Positions 11,545-23,332 of a DNA stretch of 64,000 nt are shown piece after piece. Below the pieces are notes generated by a model that ran no database searches, was not told the origin of the DNA, and saw only the letters and a list, made by a program, of their open reading frames with translations. The DNA comes from Lathyrus oleraceus. Its lineage: Eukaryota; Streptophyta; Magnoliopsida; Fabales; Fabaceae. The stretch covers positions 226,254,539 through 226,318,538 of the forward strand of contig NC_066581.1 in the NCBI RefSeq assembly GCF_024323335.1. The letters are read 5' to 3'. The position numbers and the translations under genes were made by a program. Position 1 is the stretch's first letter. Every line of letters begins with the position of its first letter.

Positions 11545-12996
11545 TCAGATGCGTCGAATCTCAGACTCAAAGGATGTTTTCATCTGAGCCTTCTCGAGGA
11601 CAAGCTGATCAACAATCTTCTTCCGAGCACTGAAAGGTTGAGGCACACTAGAGGAAGATGGGCCCTCTGGATCTCTCTGTCTCTTCATTGCTCGGCCTTC
11701 AAGAAGTTCAATAAGCGCATCTTTGTCTTTAGACTCAAGTTGCAACTCCTCATGCTTTCGGCTTAAAGCATGAAACCACTCTTCCCACATATCCTTCTCT
11801 TGCTTCATCCTGGCGAGTGCGTCTTCTAACTCCTCTACATCTTGATTAGGGAGAGTTAATGGCTCAGCCACAACCAAAGACATAGGTCTTTCACACGCAT
11901 ACGAAATCTTCAATTCCAAAGCTCTCTTCTTCACCCAAGTAGTATAAGACTCCAAAGCTACACAGTTGCGTGGACCAAGCTCGGATCTTCCTTTCCTAGG
12001 CACATTATGCCAAGCATGTACCATTTTCTGCTTCAAATGTTGGGGATCTTTACCCTCTTGATAGAAAAGACCTTCTAACTGAATGTTATTAGGTTTGTCT
12101 CTTCAGGGGAACCCAAGTTGACGACGAGCCAAAGCAGGGTTGTAGTTGATTCCTCCTTGTGTACCAATGAGAGGCACATTAGAGAATTCACCACAACTAT
12201 CAATAATATCCAAGCCACTCAATGAAGAATCATACCAAACAATATCATCATTAGTGAGAGACATAATTCTCTAAGACCACCATAGACATTGTTTGTTTTC
12301 CACAAAAGCAGGTGTTTGAGGCAAGTGAGAAATAAACCACTTGTACAGAAGAGGAACACAACACACAATAGTTCTACCACCTTTGGAATTCCTCAAATGC
12401 AAGGAGAAATAAGTATCACCCAACAAAGTAGGCACAAGATTCCCAATCAAGAAGATTCTAATGGCATTAACATCAACAAAACCGTCAATGTTAGGGAACA
12501 AAGCCAAACCATAGATTAGCAACACAAAGATGGCTTCAAATGCATCCACACTACTGGCTTAAGCAAAAGCAGTAGCTTTTCTAAATAGGAACTCATAAGT
12601 CAACCCAAATATTCCTCCTTTCTTCACCCAATGAGCCTCAACCTCAGACTTCTTCAGATGAAGAGCTTCAACTATAATATGAGATATAGGAATCTCCTCC
12701 AATCCACTAAAGTGCAACTTGTCAGAAACAGGTATTCTCAAGAGGTGGGCATACTCCTCTAACATAGGCATAAGTTGATAATCGGGAAAAGTTAAGCAAC
12801 GGTAGAGAGGGTCATAAAACTGAACCAACACACTCAAGAGTCCTTCAACCACATCAGCAGATAACATGAATAAAAGCTTCCCATGACGTTGCTTGAAGTC
12901 CAAGGGATCTAATACAAAGGATGACAACTTCCTTAGCGCTTTCAAATCAGGACATCTGAAATTGTACTTCTTAGTGTTTCTTCGTCCATAATCCAT
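11545..12996 (-). pseudogene. Ogre C ORF1, one frame with three nonsense codons
   Basis: From ATG at 12996 one frame runs to the stop at 11545-11547, about 484 codons, with in-frame stops at 12559-12561, 12271-12273 (in ...CLWWS-stop-RIMSL) and near 12105. It is clearly related to the intact ORF1 of Ogre A (31165-32805): VQFYDPLYRCLTFPDYQLMP corresponds to LQFYDPELHCFTFQDYQLAP, and both continue into an EEY..LL.IPV block. The C-terminal third (from about 11850) is a charged coiled coil (ALARMKQEKDMWEEWF). The family carries a domain of unknown function found in Ogre ORF1; its role is not known. Confidence 0.8.
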
Positions 12997-13846
12997 GGTC
13001 TAAAAATATTTGCAAATAAAACCTCAGTTCCTTGAAGTTACTTTTCGTGTGATGAATGTTATGATGCGCATGAATGCATGAATTCAACAATCACAAATAA
13101 GGGATCACACACAAGGCAAACAAACAAAGGTCAAGGGATGAATCAAGTCATTGTCAAGATCAATCGTACATTTTGGTGGATTATGGTTTTCACCTTATCA
13201 ACACATAAGTTCCATTTATATTGACAAGATTTGATTGGATCAACCAAGAATCAAGGGTTTGTTGTGAGTCACGAGCATGAAGTTAGGTTAAGAACCATCC
13301 CAAAGGAGTGTACTAAGGATAAAACCTGTAGATCATGTTCTAAAAACTTTCCCAGAGTCTTAATTCCATCTATCATATATTATAGGTTAGGATGACTGAC
13401 TCATCAACCCATAATATTCTCAAGAGAAACTCGTTTGAGTGTAGTATCGCGTAACAACTGTTATCAAGTCTACACTTGAACAGTCTCCGTACTACGTCCT
13501 AAATAGGCCAAGTTGGGTTAAATGTTCTACTGTCCTCAGCTTCTCGGACCCCAAATCAGAGAAAGTAATGTCTAACCACAAATAACTTGTGTGACATCAA
13601 TAGCTCCAAATGGGTCTCCACTAAGTAGATGGGTCTCAAGCCAACTTGTTGAGGACTACTCCACACAAGTTGAACACGACTATACCATGTTCCTATCTTA
13701 ATTGCACTAAAGTTCGGGTTAGAACTTAGCTCACCACTCAGAGATCACCAAGCACAACAAGCAGATTATATCACACAAGCAAATATACAAACATCAAATA
13801 TACAAATATATACACATAAAAAAGTAGGCTAAACCCACTGAGGATT
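12997..13846 (-). other. Ogre C leader between PBS and ORF1
   Basis: Non-coding stretch about 850 bp long in the place where Ogre A has its 820-bp leader (30345-31164). No RNA motif recognised with confidence. Confidence 0.5.
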
Positions 13847-13866
13847 ATTCCCCAGCAGAGTCACCA
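13847..13866 (-). promoter_or_regulatory. Ogre C primer binding site
   Basis: On the minus strand it reads TGGTGACTCTGCTGGGGAAT, one base different in the first 16 from the Ogre A and B PBS (TGGCGACTCTGCTGGGGAC). The Tat/Ogre PBS is complementary to the 3' end of a tRNA, reported as tRNA-Arg for Ogre. It lies 9 bp inside the LTR edge at 13876. Confidence 0.85.
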
Positions 13867-13875
13867 CTTAATTTC

Positions 13876-14560
13876 TGTAGTGGTAAATTCATGACAATAA
13901 GCTACGGATAAACTTAACGTCAATAAAACCAGAGTCGCCACCGTGCTTTTATTGTTTCCAAAGGAAAAGGGAAAAGTACAAACAAAACCCAAAGATAAGA
14001 AGTTTTCAAATCAAAACTAATAAAATGCCAGAGATTACAGGTAAGGGGGTTGATTATACAGAGGAAGGTGTTAGCATCCAAAGTGTCCCAGGTACTTCTA
14101 GGGAGCCCTTTTTTATGTGTGTAGGTGTTTCAGTATAAAATGATGTTTGCAATAAATCGAGTGTGGGGATGAGAAAAGAATTCATTAATTATATTTTTGT
14201 GTTTGACAAGACCTTCGGACTTGTGCCTACGTACCGACATAAAAATGAGGGATCAAAACCTCGTAGTTCGTGGTATCAATTTCAAAGTGAGTGAATTGCT
14301 TTTAACAAAAATTTAAATTTAAGAGAGGCACAAAGGGGCCTAAAAGAGTTTGGATGAGTGTTAGTTCTTTTTGTCTCTTGAAATTTTAAGTCAATATGAT
14401 TAAGTTCATTTATAAGTTTGATTTAAGAAAGGAGTTTAAAAATGCAATGGCATAAGGCCAAAGTTTCTAATTTTTCAATAAAAAGTCTAAGTTTAGAAAT
14501 CACAAGCAAAGAAAATTTTGAAAGGAGGAGAGAGATTTGAAATTTAAGAAATGGGAGGAG
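13876..14560 (-). mobile_element. Ogre C 5' LTR, 3' part only
   Basis: On the plus strand it starts TGTAGTGGTAAATTC (the CA end of the LTR on the minus strand). Minus-strand signals shared with the Ogre A LTR are GAACTACG (14269-14262), GGTACGTAGGCA (14235-14224), and GGATGCTAACACC (14079-14067) preceded by a small hairpin (14104-14086). The LTR is cut at 14560 by the Athila 1 LTR. Confidence 0.75.
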
Positions 14561-15802
14561 TGTTAGGGACCAATTAGTATTATTTTTTATATCATTTTAT
14601 CGGTCCCTTTTACCAAGTCTTGATGAAATTACACACTTTTATTCTCACTATTTTGTATAAATGCAATTAGGTTTAATCTATTTTGTTTTGAATAGTTATT
14701 TCACATATTTGTTAGTTTTGTAGAATTTTTGAATAGAGATCTTTTGGAATGCAACATCATAATTTGGAAGAGGTGTTGAATGCAATTTGGAGGCCCAAGT
14801 TTGGAAGCCTAATTGGGAAGACTCATTTGTTGAAGCTTGCAAAGCAAGGAAGCTGAGGTAGCTTCAGTTCGCGCCGCGAACTCCCCTTCGCGCCGCGAAG
14901 GCTGCGAATCCAGTAAGCTGATTTTGGGTCAAAAGTGTTGTTTTAAAGGCCAGCTGGTTTTGCCACTTTGGTGTCTGCCTTGGGAGAGCTTTTCTGCATT
15001 AGATGAGAAATGATCAAAAGAGGAAATGTCAACCCTTTTAGAAATTCAGAATGGAAATTGATATGTATTCTATGATTCAAATATTCTAACATTCATTATT
15101 TTTCACACACTGATATTGAAATATTTTGTAAGAGAGAAAACAAAGTTTTTCTTCCATTGCATTTTTGCTTTGTAAAATGATGATGAAGAGCTAAACCCCA
15201 TTTTATCAAGATTGGAGGTAGTAGCTATTCTCATTTGTTTATGTATTCCATTTGATTTTTATATATGATAAAGATTGTTGATGTATTGAATACTGTTTTC
15301 GCCCTAAGTTGAAAACCAGGTTTGAGTAGTTGTTGAAAGAGATTATTTGAGTCTTGATATAAAACAGATTTTCAAGTAGGGAATAAGTTGTAGAGATAGA
15401 TTTATTCATTACTCTTCTTTGGTATCAAACATTAAAGATTGCTATATTGATAGTTGGGTGGAGAGATCGTCTAAGGATCAATATAGTGATCATCACAATA
15501 TCATTTTGACATAAATGATTTTGAGAGGATACTTGAACATCATCAATAATCTTAAATCTATATAGTTATCATAAGGAATCATAAGCATTTAGAATAGTGA
15601 ACTCCAATCTTGCCAAGCTTTTACATTTGATTAAAACCATTTTACTGTTTTTAGTGACATTTACTCACAAGATAATTTTCCAAACAAAACAACTTTGTTA
15701 CTTTTTAAACTTATAACAATTTGGATTATAGAACGGCGGTAATAATAACCAATCTCTGTGGATACGATATAAAAATATTTGTCGAAGATATACTTTTCAA
15801 CA
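14561..15802 (+). mobile_element. Athila 1 5' LTR (about 1.24 kb)
   Basis: Starts TGTTAGGGACCAATTAGT and ends ...TTTTCAACA just before the PBS. It contains two adjacent GC-rich palindromes, at 14867-14881 and 14886-14900 (TTCGCGCCGCGAA cores), in otherwise AT-rich sequence. No second LTR is available for comparison, so the right edge is set by the PBS and is good to a few bases. Confidence 0.75.
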
Positions 15803-15805
15803 AAT

Positions 15806-15824
15806 TGGCGTCGTTGCCGGGGAT
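15806..15824 (+). promoter_or_regulatory. Athila 1 primer binding site
   Basis: TGGCGTCGTTGCCGGGGAT. This is the Athila-type PBS, which differs from the Tat/Ogre PBS and is usually assigned to a tRNA-Asp 3' end. It sits 3 bp after the LTR end and about 110 bp before the gag ATG. Confidence 0.85.
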
Positions 15825-15934
15825 TGGTGTTCGATATTACAAGCATTGCAATAATTCATTGTTTTAAGTTTGTTACTTGTATTACTATCCCTCTTTTGTT
15901 TCACTTTGTTTGTTAGTTTTGTAGATCCTAGTGC

Positions 15935-18900
15935 ATGCGAGGAAAAGCTACCAAGGAGCAATTTCAATTCGATCCCGAAATTGAAAGAACACTTCGGAAG
16001 CTCAATAGCAAAACACGAAGAAGAAGGAAACTAGCCGAAGAGAGGAACCGGAGAGAAGAAGCATCTACTTTCGCACTTGTTCAAATCGAAGAAGTGGTTG
16101 TAGAGGCTTGTGAAGGAAACATGGCGGATGACAATCGTACCGAAATGTCCGCTAATAGTCCAAGAAGAAATGCTCCATTTGCCCGTGGAGGAAGAAATAC
16201 GGAGATGAAGACCGGAATCCTCCAACTTCTCTATGCAAATCCATTCACCGGAATGGACCATGAAGATCCGTATACCCATCTCATTAAATTCTATGAGATT
16301 GCGGGTTCTACGGGAATTGATGAAACGGGTGAAGAGGCATTATTCAAAAAGGATGTTCCGACACTCCTTAGTGGGAAAGGCAGAGGAGTGGTACCTTGAT
16401 CAGGCACTGAGAGTGATGACGGATTGGAATTTGCTAGAAGAAAAGTTCTTAGAAAGATATTTCCCTCAATCCCGATTCATGGAAGCCAAAACGGCTATTG
16501 CGGTATTCACTCAAGGAAGCAACGAGTCTCTAAATGAGGCTTGGGAAAGATTCAAGTCAATGTTGAGAAAATGCAAGGGTCATGGTTTTGATGAGCTCAC
16601 TCAAATCCATATTTTTCTAAACGGGCTCCAATCAACTCACAAGACACTTTTGGATGCTACCGCGGGTGGCTCGCTTATGTCAAAGAATGCGAAAGAAGCT
16701 AAAGTCATTATTGATCGGATGGCACTCAATGATCGCCAAAGTCAACATGATCGTAGCCCTTCACAACGTAAACCGGGAGTTCTTGAGTTGAATACCAATG
16801 ACGTCATTCTTGCTCAAAACAAGCTACTCTCTCAACAAGTGGAGTTGCTCACTCAACAAATGGCCAAGCTTCCACAACAAATGAAAGAAATTCAAAGGTC
16901 TCAAGTTCGACATCAAGTAGCGTGTTACGAATTATGTCAAGGAGATCACCCTACTGGTTTTTGTCCTCCACTAGAAGAAGTAAGTTATGTGAACAATCAA
17001 AGTCAGGGGTATCAAAGACAACCTCCTAACAATCAAGGTTACCAACCAAGAAACAATCAAAGCTATCAACCATCAAGGTTCAACAATCAACATTTTCAGC
17101 AACAAAGTCCCTATCAACACCCAAACTCTCAAGGACAACAGTCGCAAGGAGGAAATTCCAAGCTAGAAGATACTCTTCAACAATTCATGCAAGCTTCCAT
17201 GGAAAATCAGAAGAGTAACGAAGCAGCAATTAAGAATCTGGAAAATCAAGTAGGCCAACTTGCAAAGCAACTGTCAGAACAAAACGCAGGATCTTCCTTT
17301 TCCGCTAACACTCAAACCAATCCAAAGGAGCATTGTAAAGCAACTATCACGAGGAGCGGTAAAGAGTTGATAAGTGAAAAAAGTGAGGAAATTACAGTAG
17401 AAAATGATATGGATGAAGTGCTGGAAAAAGAGGACATGGTTGGTGGAAGGGAGAAAGTGGCTGGAACTTCACAGTTCGTGCCGCGATCCCCCTTCGCGCT
17501 GCGAAAAGAGCAGGATTTGTCAGCAAAGGAACAGCCTGAATTGGAGGTGAAAAAGGATGCTGAACCAAGAAAGAAGAAGAAAGGAGAGAAAGGTGTGAGC
17601 GTCATTCCAACCCAACATCTACCCTATCCGCATGCTCCATCGAAGAAGGACAATGCTAGGCATTATGCACGGTTCATGGACATATTCAAACAACTTCATA
17701 TCAATATTCCATTTGCCGATGTATTAGAACAAATGCCACGGTATGCAAAGTTCATGAAGGACATTCTTACAAAGAAAAGGAGACACGTGGAAGACGAAAC
17801 CATCTTGCTTGATGCACGTTGTAATGCCATCATTCAAAAGACTCTCCCGAGGAAGGAATCTGATTCGGGCCGAGTCGTTTTGCCGGTAACCATTGGAAGC
17901 ACATACATTGGTAATGGTTTGATTGACTTGGGATCTAGCATCAATCTAATTCCCCTATCCATTGTCAAAAGATTGGGAAATATGGAGATCAAATCGACAA
18001 GGATGACTTTACAACTAGCCGACAAGTCTACCACTTCACCATACGGAATTGCTCAAGACATGTTAGTGAAAGTGGACAAATTCCTATTTCCGGTAGATTT
18101 TGTGATAGTAGAGATGGATGAGGATCATGATGTTCCTCTAATTCTTGGAAGACCATTCATGAAAACAGCCCGGATGATGATTGACATAGATGATGGACTA
18201 ATGAAGATGAGAGTGCAAGACGAAGAGGTGACCTTTAATCTTTTTGAAGCTATGAAGCATCCAAATGACAAGCATGATTCCTTCCAAATTGATGCAATCG
18301 AAGAGGAAGTAGTGGCGGTCGCAAACCAAGTTCATATTTCTAATCCTCTAGAAAGATCTCTTATCGGAGCTTATAATGTGTTGACCGGAAATGAAGAAAA
18401 AGAGATTGAAGCAATGTTGCATGAGTTAGAATATTGTGGCGAGCTTACGTATCAAGAAGAAACAAAGGAAGACTTAGATGCAACAAAGACAACGGGAGAA
18501 CCAAAATTAGAGCTGAAAATGCTACCTTCCCACTTGAAGTATGTGTTCCTTGGTGACGAATGTACTAAACCGGTGATTATAAGCAACACCTTGTCCACAA
18601 AAGAGGAAGACAAATTGATTCAAGTGCTGAAAAAGAATGAAGGTGCAATAGGGTGGGTGTTATCCGACTTGAAGGGTATTAGTCCGGCCTATTGTATGCA
18701 TAAGATCATGATGGAGGAGAATTTCAAACCTGTTGCACAACCTCAAAGGCGTCTAAATCCATCGATGAAAGAGGTAGTTCGGAAAGAAGTTGTCAAACTC
18801 TTGGAAGCCGGAATGATTTATCCTATATTCGATAGTGCATGGGTGAGTCCGGTACAAGTAGTTCCCAAGAAAGGTGGCATGACGGTCATCAAAAATGATA

Positions 18901-20588
18901 AGAATGAGTTTATTCCGACAAGAACGGTAACCGGGTGGAGGATGTGTATTGACTATAGAAGGTTGAACCAAGCTACAAGGAAAGATCATTTCCCACTACC
19001 TTTCATGGACCAAATGTTGGAGAGGTTAGCCAGCAAAAATTTCTACTGTTTCTTGGATGGGTACTCGGGGTATAATCAAATTTCGGTCAATCCAGCGAAT
19101 CATGAGAAGACAGCTTTTACATGTCCCTTTGGCATCTTTGCTTACCGAAGAATGCCTTTTGGGTTATGTAATGCACCTGCCACATTTCAACGGTGTATGC
19201 AAGCTATATTCTCGGACTTAATAGAAGAATGCATTGAGGTGTTCATGGATGATTTCTCTGTGTATGGATCATTTTTTGATTTATGCTTAAAACATCTTGA
19301 TGTGGTTTTGGGAAGATGCGTGGAGACCAACTTAGTGCTCAATTGGGAAAAATGCAACTTCATGGTCACCGAAGGTGTAGTACTCGGTCACAAGATATCC
19401 TCCGAAGGATTAGAAGTTGACAAAGCTAAGGTGGAAGTTATCGAGAAACTACCACCTCCAACAAATATAAAAGGAATAAGGAGTTTTCTCGGACATGCCG
19501 GCTTCTACCGAAGATTCATCAAAGACTTTTCAAAGATAGCAAAGCCACTGAGCAACTTGCTCAACAAAGGTACACACTTTCTTTTCGATGAGTCATGTCT
19601 AAGAGCTTTCCTTGATTTAAAAGAAAAACTAGTAACCGCACCCATAATCGTTGCACCAAATTGGAAACTTGATTTTGAACTCATGTGCGATGCAAGTGAT
19701 TATGCAGTGGGTGCGGTGTTGGGTCAAAGAAGAGATAAAAAATTTCATGCTATTCACTATGCTAGTAAGGTGTTAAATGAGGCGCAAGTTAACTATGCGA
19801 CAACAGAAAAAGAATTACTAGCCATAGTGTACGCTTTGGAAAAGTTTAGAGCTTACTTGATTGGATCTAAATTTGTTGTCTACACTGGCCATGCGGCGAT
19901 TAAATATCTGTTAACCAAACCGGATTCCAAACAAAGATTAATTCGTTGGATTCTCTTATTACAAGAGTTTGGTTTGGAAATCCGGGATAAAAAAGGTTCC
20001 GAGAATTTGGTTGCAGATCATTTGTCTCGCTTGGTCAATGTAGATGTTACAAGCAAAGAGGAGGAAGTAAGAGAAGAATTTCCAGATGAAAAACTGTATG
20101 CGATTCAAGTGAGGCCGTGGTTTGCCGACTTTGCAAATTACAAGGCAACCGGTTTAACACCGGAAGACCTCACTTGCAATCAAAGAAGGAAATTCTTAGC
20201 AGATGCGAAATATTATGTGTGGGATGACCCTTATCTGTTTAAAGTAGGTGTTGACAATATTTTGAGAAGGTGTGTCACAATTGAGGAGTCAAGATACATC
20301 CTTTGGCACTGTCACAACTCTCCGTATGGAGGTCACTATAGCGGTTTGAGAACAGCCACTAAAGTGCTCCAATCGGGCTTTTATTGGCCATCTTTATTTA
20401 AAGATACGCATGAACATGCGAAGAGTTGTGATACATGCCAACGGAGTGGAAGAATAGGAAAACGGGACGAAATGCCTCTAACCAACATGCTAGAAGTAGA
20501 AGCTTTTGATTGTTGGGGTATTGATTTCGTTGGCCCATTCCCCTCTTCTTTCTCAAATGAGTACATACTAGTGGCCGTTGACTATTGA
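15935..20588 (+). pseudogene. Athila 1 gag-pol polyprotein, one frameshift, truncated in integrase
   Basis: ATG at 15935 (MRGKATKEQFQFDPEIERTL is a typical Athila start). The frame is good to the A5 run at 16346-16350, where it shifts; the other frame then stays open to 20588. Order: Gag (NPFTGMDHEDPYTHL; EEWYLDQ; RFKSMLRKC), zinc knuckle near 16920-16960, protease with DLGSS (17924) in place of DTG/DSG as is usual in Athila, RT with FMDD (19242-19253), RNase H (DAS at about 19690, EKEL), integrase zinc finger (CDTC near 20430) and the first catalytic Asp in WGIDFVGPF. The knuckle has Tyr where the first Cys is expected (codon 16926-16928) and an RNase H Asp is Gly (codon 19887-19889). The stop is supplied by the inserted LTR (TGA at 20586-20588). 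Confidence 0.9.
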
Positions 20589-21998
20589 TGGGAAAATAGC
20601 AAGTGTACTATTTTTCTCACTGTAGTAATAAAAGGGAAATTCCCCGTTTGTCGATCTCAAGGACTGCTTGACAATACAGAGTTTATAGATTGTTTCAATT
20701 AGACAAAAGCCTTTGGTTTTTGTGTTGTGAGTAATTATACTACCAATTGCAGATAAATAAAACAAGTAAAAAGGTTGAACGAGAGACAAATGAGAGAAGA
20801 TTGCTAGGGTTCGGTGAATGAAACTTCCTGTAACAGATATAATTTATGAAGGCTTAGACAATAATCCTGTCCAATTAATTCCGGTCCTCAAGGGTATCTA
20901 TTCCTAATTCCTTAGTGAAAAGACATTTGATTATGTAACCTAATTACTATGTCCATAAATAATTAAGTTCATACTCAAGCATTCGAATATCAAGAATTAC
21001 CGGTCAGATAGAAAATCCCTAGTCCTAGGTTATTTTTACTATCCAAAGTTCTTATACAGATCAATGAATAATTGCTGTCCAGCTTAAATTATTCATATTA
21101 ATCATCATTCGTTGGTCCGACGAATAAAGCATAAAGAACGGTAATATGAACAAATCAATGGAGAAGAAGAAATAGTCAATGCACTCATAAACATAAAATC
21201 TGTCACATTCAGAATCAGGGTCACCCCCCTAGCAATGGGGGGTTTAGCTACTCATAATAGAAATAAAAACAAAGATGAACATTGTTGTCATTACAGAATT
21301 TCTTGAGGAATTAATCTTCAATCGTCGGAAAACTCTTGAACATATGAATCCTCTGATAATCGTCGAGTCTCCAGGTCTCAAACGCGTCTCCTTTTTCTCC
21401 AAAAATTGTCCAACCCCCGCAAAATCATGTTCTGGCCTGTAAATAGCTATGCAACTGGGCTTTTCCTGATTTTGGGCTTCATACGCGTACTGAGCTGTTC
21501 CATACGCGTATTGCACGTATGACAGTGTATGATACGCGTATTGCTATGTCTGATACGCGTATGGTGCGTAAGACAGCATCTGATACGCGTATTGCTAACT
21601 CCCATACGCGTATCACCATAAGCTTGTCTTTTTGCTTGATTTTCCACCCCTCTGGTCATACGCGTATGCTACGCGTACTGGGAAGGTCCATACGCGTATC
21701 ATGTAAGGCAATACGCGTATGGACAGTAGGTTCTCCAAGAATTGATTTTTTCTTCCGTTTTCTTGCTCTGGCTCAATTTCGCATCTGACGTTTGATTCCC
21801 TGAGCTTCCAAACTAGTTTTTTGACCTGCTAACATACCCAAAAGTGTAAAATATCCTCAAGAAACTCATAAGTAACAACACACTCCATATTATAGAATTG
21901 AGCTTATATCTAACCAAAAATGCTTAAGTTTACGCAGTTTACCTGACTTATTTACGGTTAAATAGTGAAATACCTAGCATAAATGGTGACTGATCACA
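20586..21998 (-). mobile_element. Athila 2 3' LTR (about 1.41 kb)
   Basis: On the minus strand it starts TGTGATCAGTCACCATTT right after a purine tract (AGTTTGGGG) and ends CTATTTTCCCATCA at 20586. It contains the palindrome array at 21481-21720. No partner LTR is in the window. Confidence 0.75.
21481..21720. repeat. Array of the palindrome ATACGCGTAT in the Athila 2 LTR
   Basis: Eight perfect copies of the 10-bp palindrome ATACGCGTAT begin at 21502, 21532, 21553, 21583, 21604, 21658, 21690 and 21711, with near copies at 21481 and 21670 and decayed ones (GCACGTATG, GTGCGTAAG) between. Spacing is irregular (10-50 bp), so this is not a simple tandem repeat. Each copy carries two CpGs and an ACGCGT core. 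Both strands stay open in overlapping frames only because of the repeat. Confidence 0.95.
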
Positions 21999-23332
21999 AC
22001 CCCAAACTTAGCTTGTTGCTTGTCCTCAAGTAACATTCTATCACCATCATAGATCATGTCACCCCAAACTTACTGTAAAACAGTTCTTGCCACAATACTG
22101 CTGAAATCTTTCGCACTGGACCTCTTGATGTTTTCTAAGGTTTTCTGATTTTTCCACATAACCAACGAGCCAAAAACTCTTTCCCTCAGAGATATCACTT
22201 TACCTGTCAGCTCATATCACACTCTCACCAAGCCTCTCTGGGTTAAAGTGTTATCATGCTCAAATCACAGTATGCAATATCAAATCAGAAGTTTGAATAA
22301 ATTCTCTCATCCTATCAACATGTACAATCACACACACTTTTTGAGGTCTTTCGGGTTGTAACGGGGCTTTGGTTTAGGTAGGGTATGAAAATGGAACAAA
22401 GGTTTTTGGTTCAGAGTACATGAAATCGTTCTCTCACTACGTTTTTTTCCTATTATTCCTGTTGGGTTTTGTATTCCTCTTTTCCTTTTATCTATAGTGA
22501 ATGTAGCATTTTTCAAAAGCTGTTCTTTTATAATTTTTTCGCTTTTTCTTTTCTTTCTCTTTTTTTTTTGTTTTTTGTTTTTTTTTACTACATTCACTTA
22601 CTGCAAAGCTACCCCAAACTAAAAGGTTGCTATTCCAACAGCAACCCCAAACTTAGATAGAAACGTAGAGATGAAATTAATCCTCACATACTCTGAACAG
22701 GGTAGGATAGTTACAAGGTTATGGATTGAGAAGGACAGGTATATCAGAAACAAATGAATAACAGGCTCAACAGGGTTAAACAAAGGATAATAATAATAGA
22801 TGGGATGGCTCGAAAGGCTCTAGGTGATAAACAAAAATATGCCTCAGTGTGTGTATTCATACAACTAATAATAATAAAAAGAACATACGCAAACCATGAT
22901 TGATAAAGACATACCTGATATCTCTCATATGATGATAAGTGTTTGGCTTTTTCTGATCTCACCATGACGGGTTAAGCTGACTTGTTCTATCATACCTCTG
23001 AGTTCAAAGCTCCTGTGCTCTTGGTTCTGATGTTAATCTTAACCAATGCGTCCAATCATAAACAACAGCATCTACAGTCAAGGGGACTGAATGAGATGAC
23101 AACCAAGTCTTTGGTGTAAGTGATCAAGATACCCACTAGCCAGACATAGTCACATATCTAACGAAATAGACAGGCAAATGTATGTAAACAAAATCAAATT
23201 CATTAGATTGAGACAACCCATAATAGGTGATTACATCAAGGCAACAGAAAATAAAAACAGAATAAACAAAAAAGAAAAATACACAAAGAAATTTCAAACC
23301 TCCCTTGGGTTGCCTCCCAAGCAGCGCTTCGT
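21999..23332 (-). other. Athila 2 3' non-coding region with PPT-like repeats
   Basis: No coding frame in the element's direction. CCCCAAACTTA or a close form occurs four times on the plus strand (22000, 22062, 22612, 22645), which is TAAGTTTGGGG on the element's strand. The one at 22000 abuts the LTR and is the likely polypurine tract. A T-rich run lies at 22540-22590. Confidence 0.6.

Larger units (their letters stand above)
9655..14560 (-). mobile_element. 'Ogre C': Tat/Ogre-type element, 5' half, minus strand
   Basis: On the minus strand: LTR part (14560-13876), PBS (13866-13847), leader (to 12997), ORF1 (12996-11545), gag (11194-10865 and 9840-9655, split by a later insert). Protease, pol and the 3' LTR are absent. 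The LTR is cut at 14560 by the Athila 1 LTR, so the element is older than Athila 1. Its nonsense codons fit that age. Confidence 0.8.
14561..20585 (+). mobile_element. 'Athila 1': Ty3/Athila element, 5' part, plus strand
   Basis: LTR (14561-15802), PBS (15806-15824), leader, then gag-pro-RT-RNase H and the first half of integrase, cut at 20585 by the Athila 2 LTR. The 3' LTR and any env-like region are missing and should lie right of the window if the nest is intact. The 5-bp sequence before the LTR is AGGAG (14556-14560). Confidence 0.85.

Noticed and set aside
16343..16355. Possible programmed frameshift at the A5 run in Athila 1 gag
   Set aside because: The shift falls inside a conserved Gag block, not between gag and pol, and fits a one-base gain in a homopolymer.
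21447..21788. Open frames on both strands with a TRIRY-like repeat pattern
   Set aside because: Produced by the palindrome array ATACGCGTAT, which reads the same on both strands.
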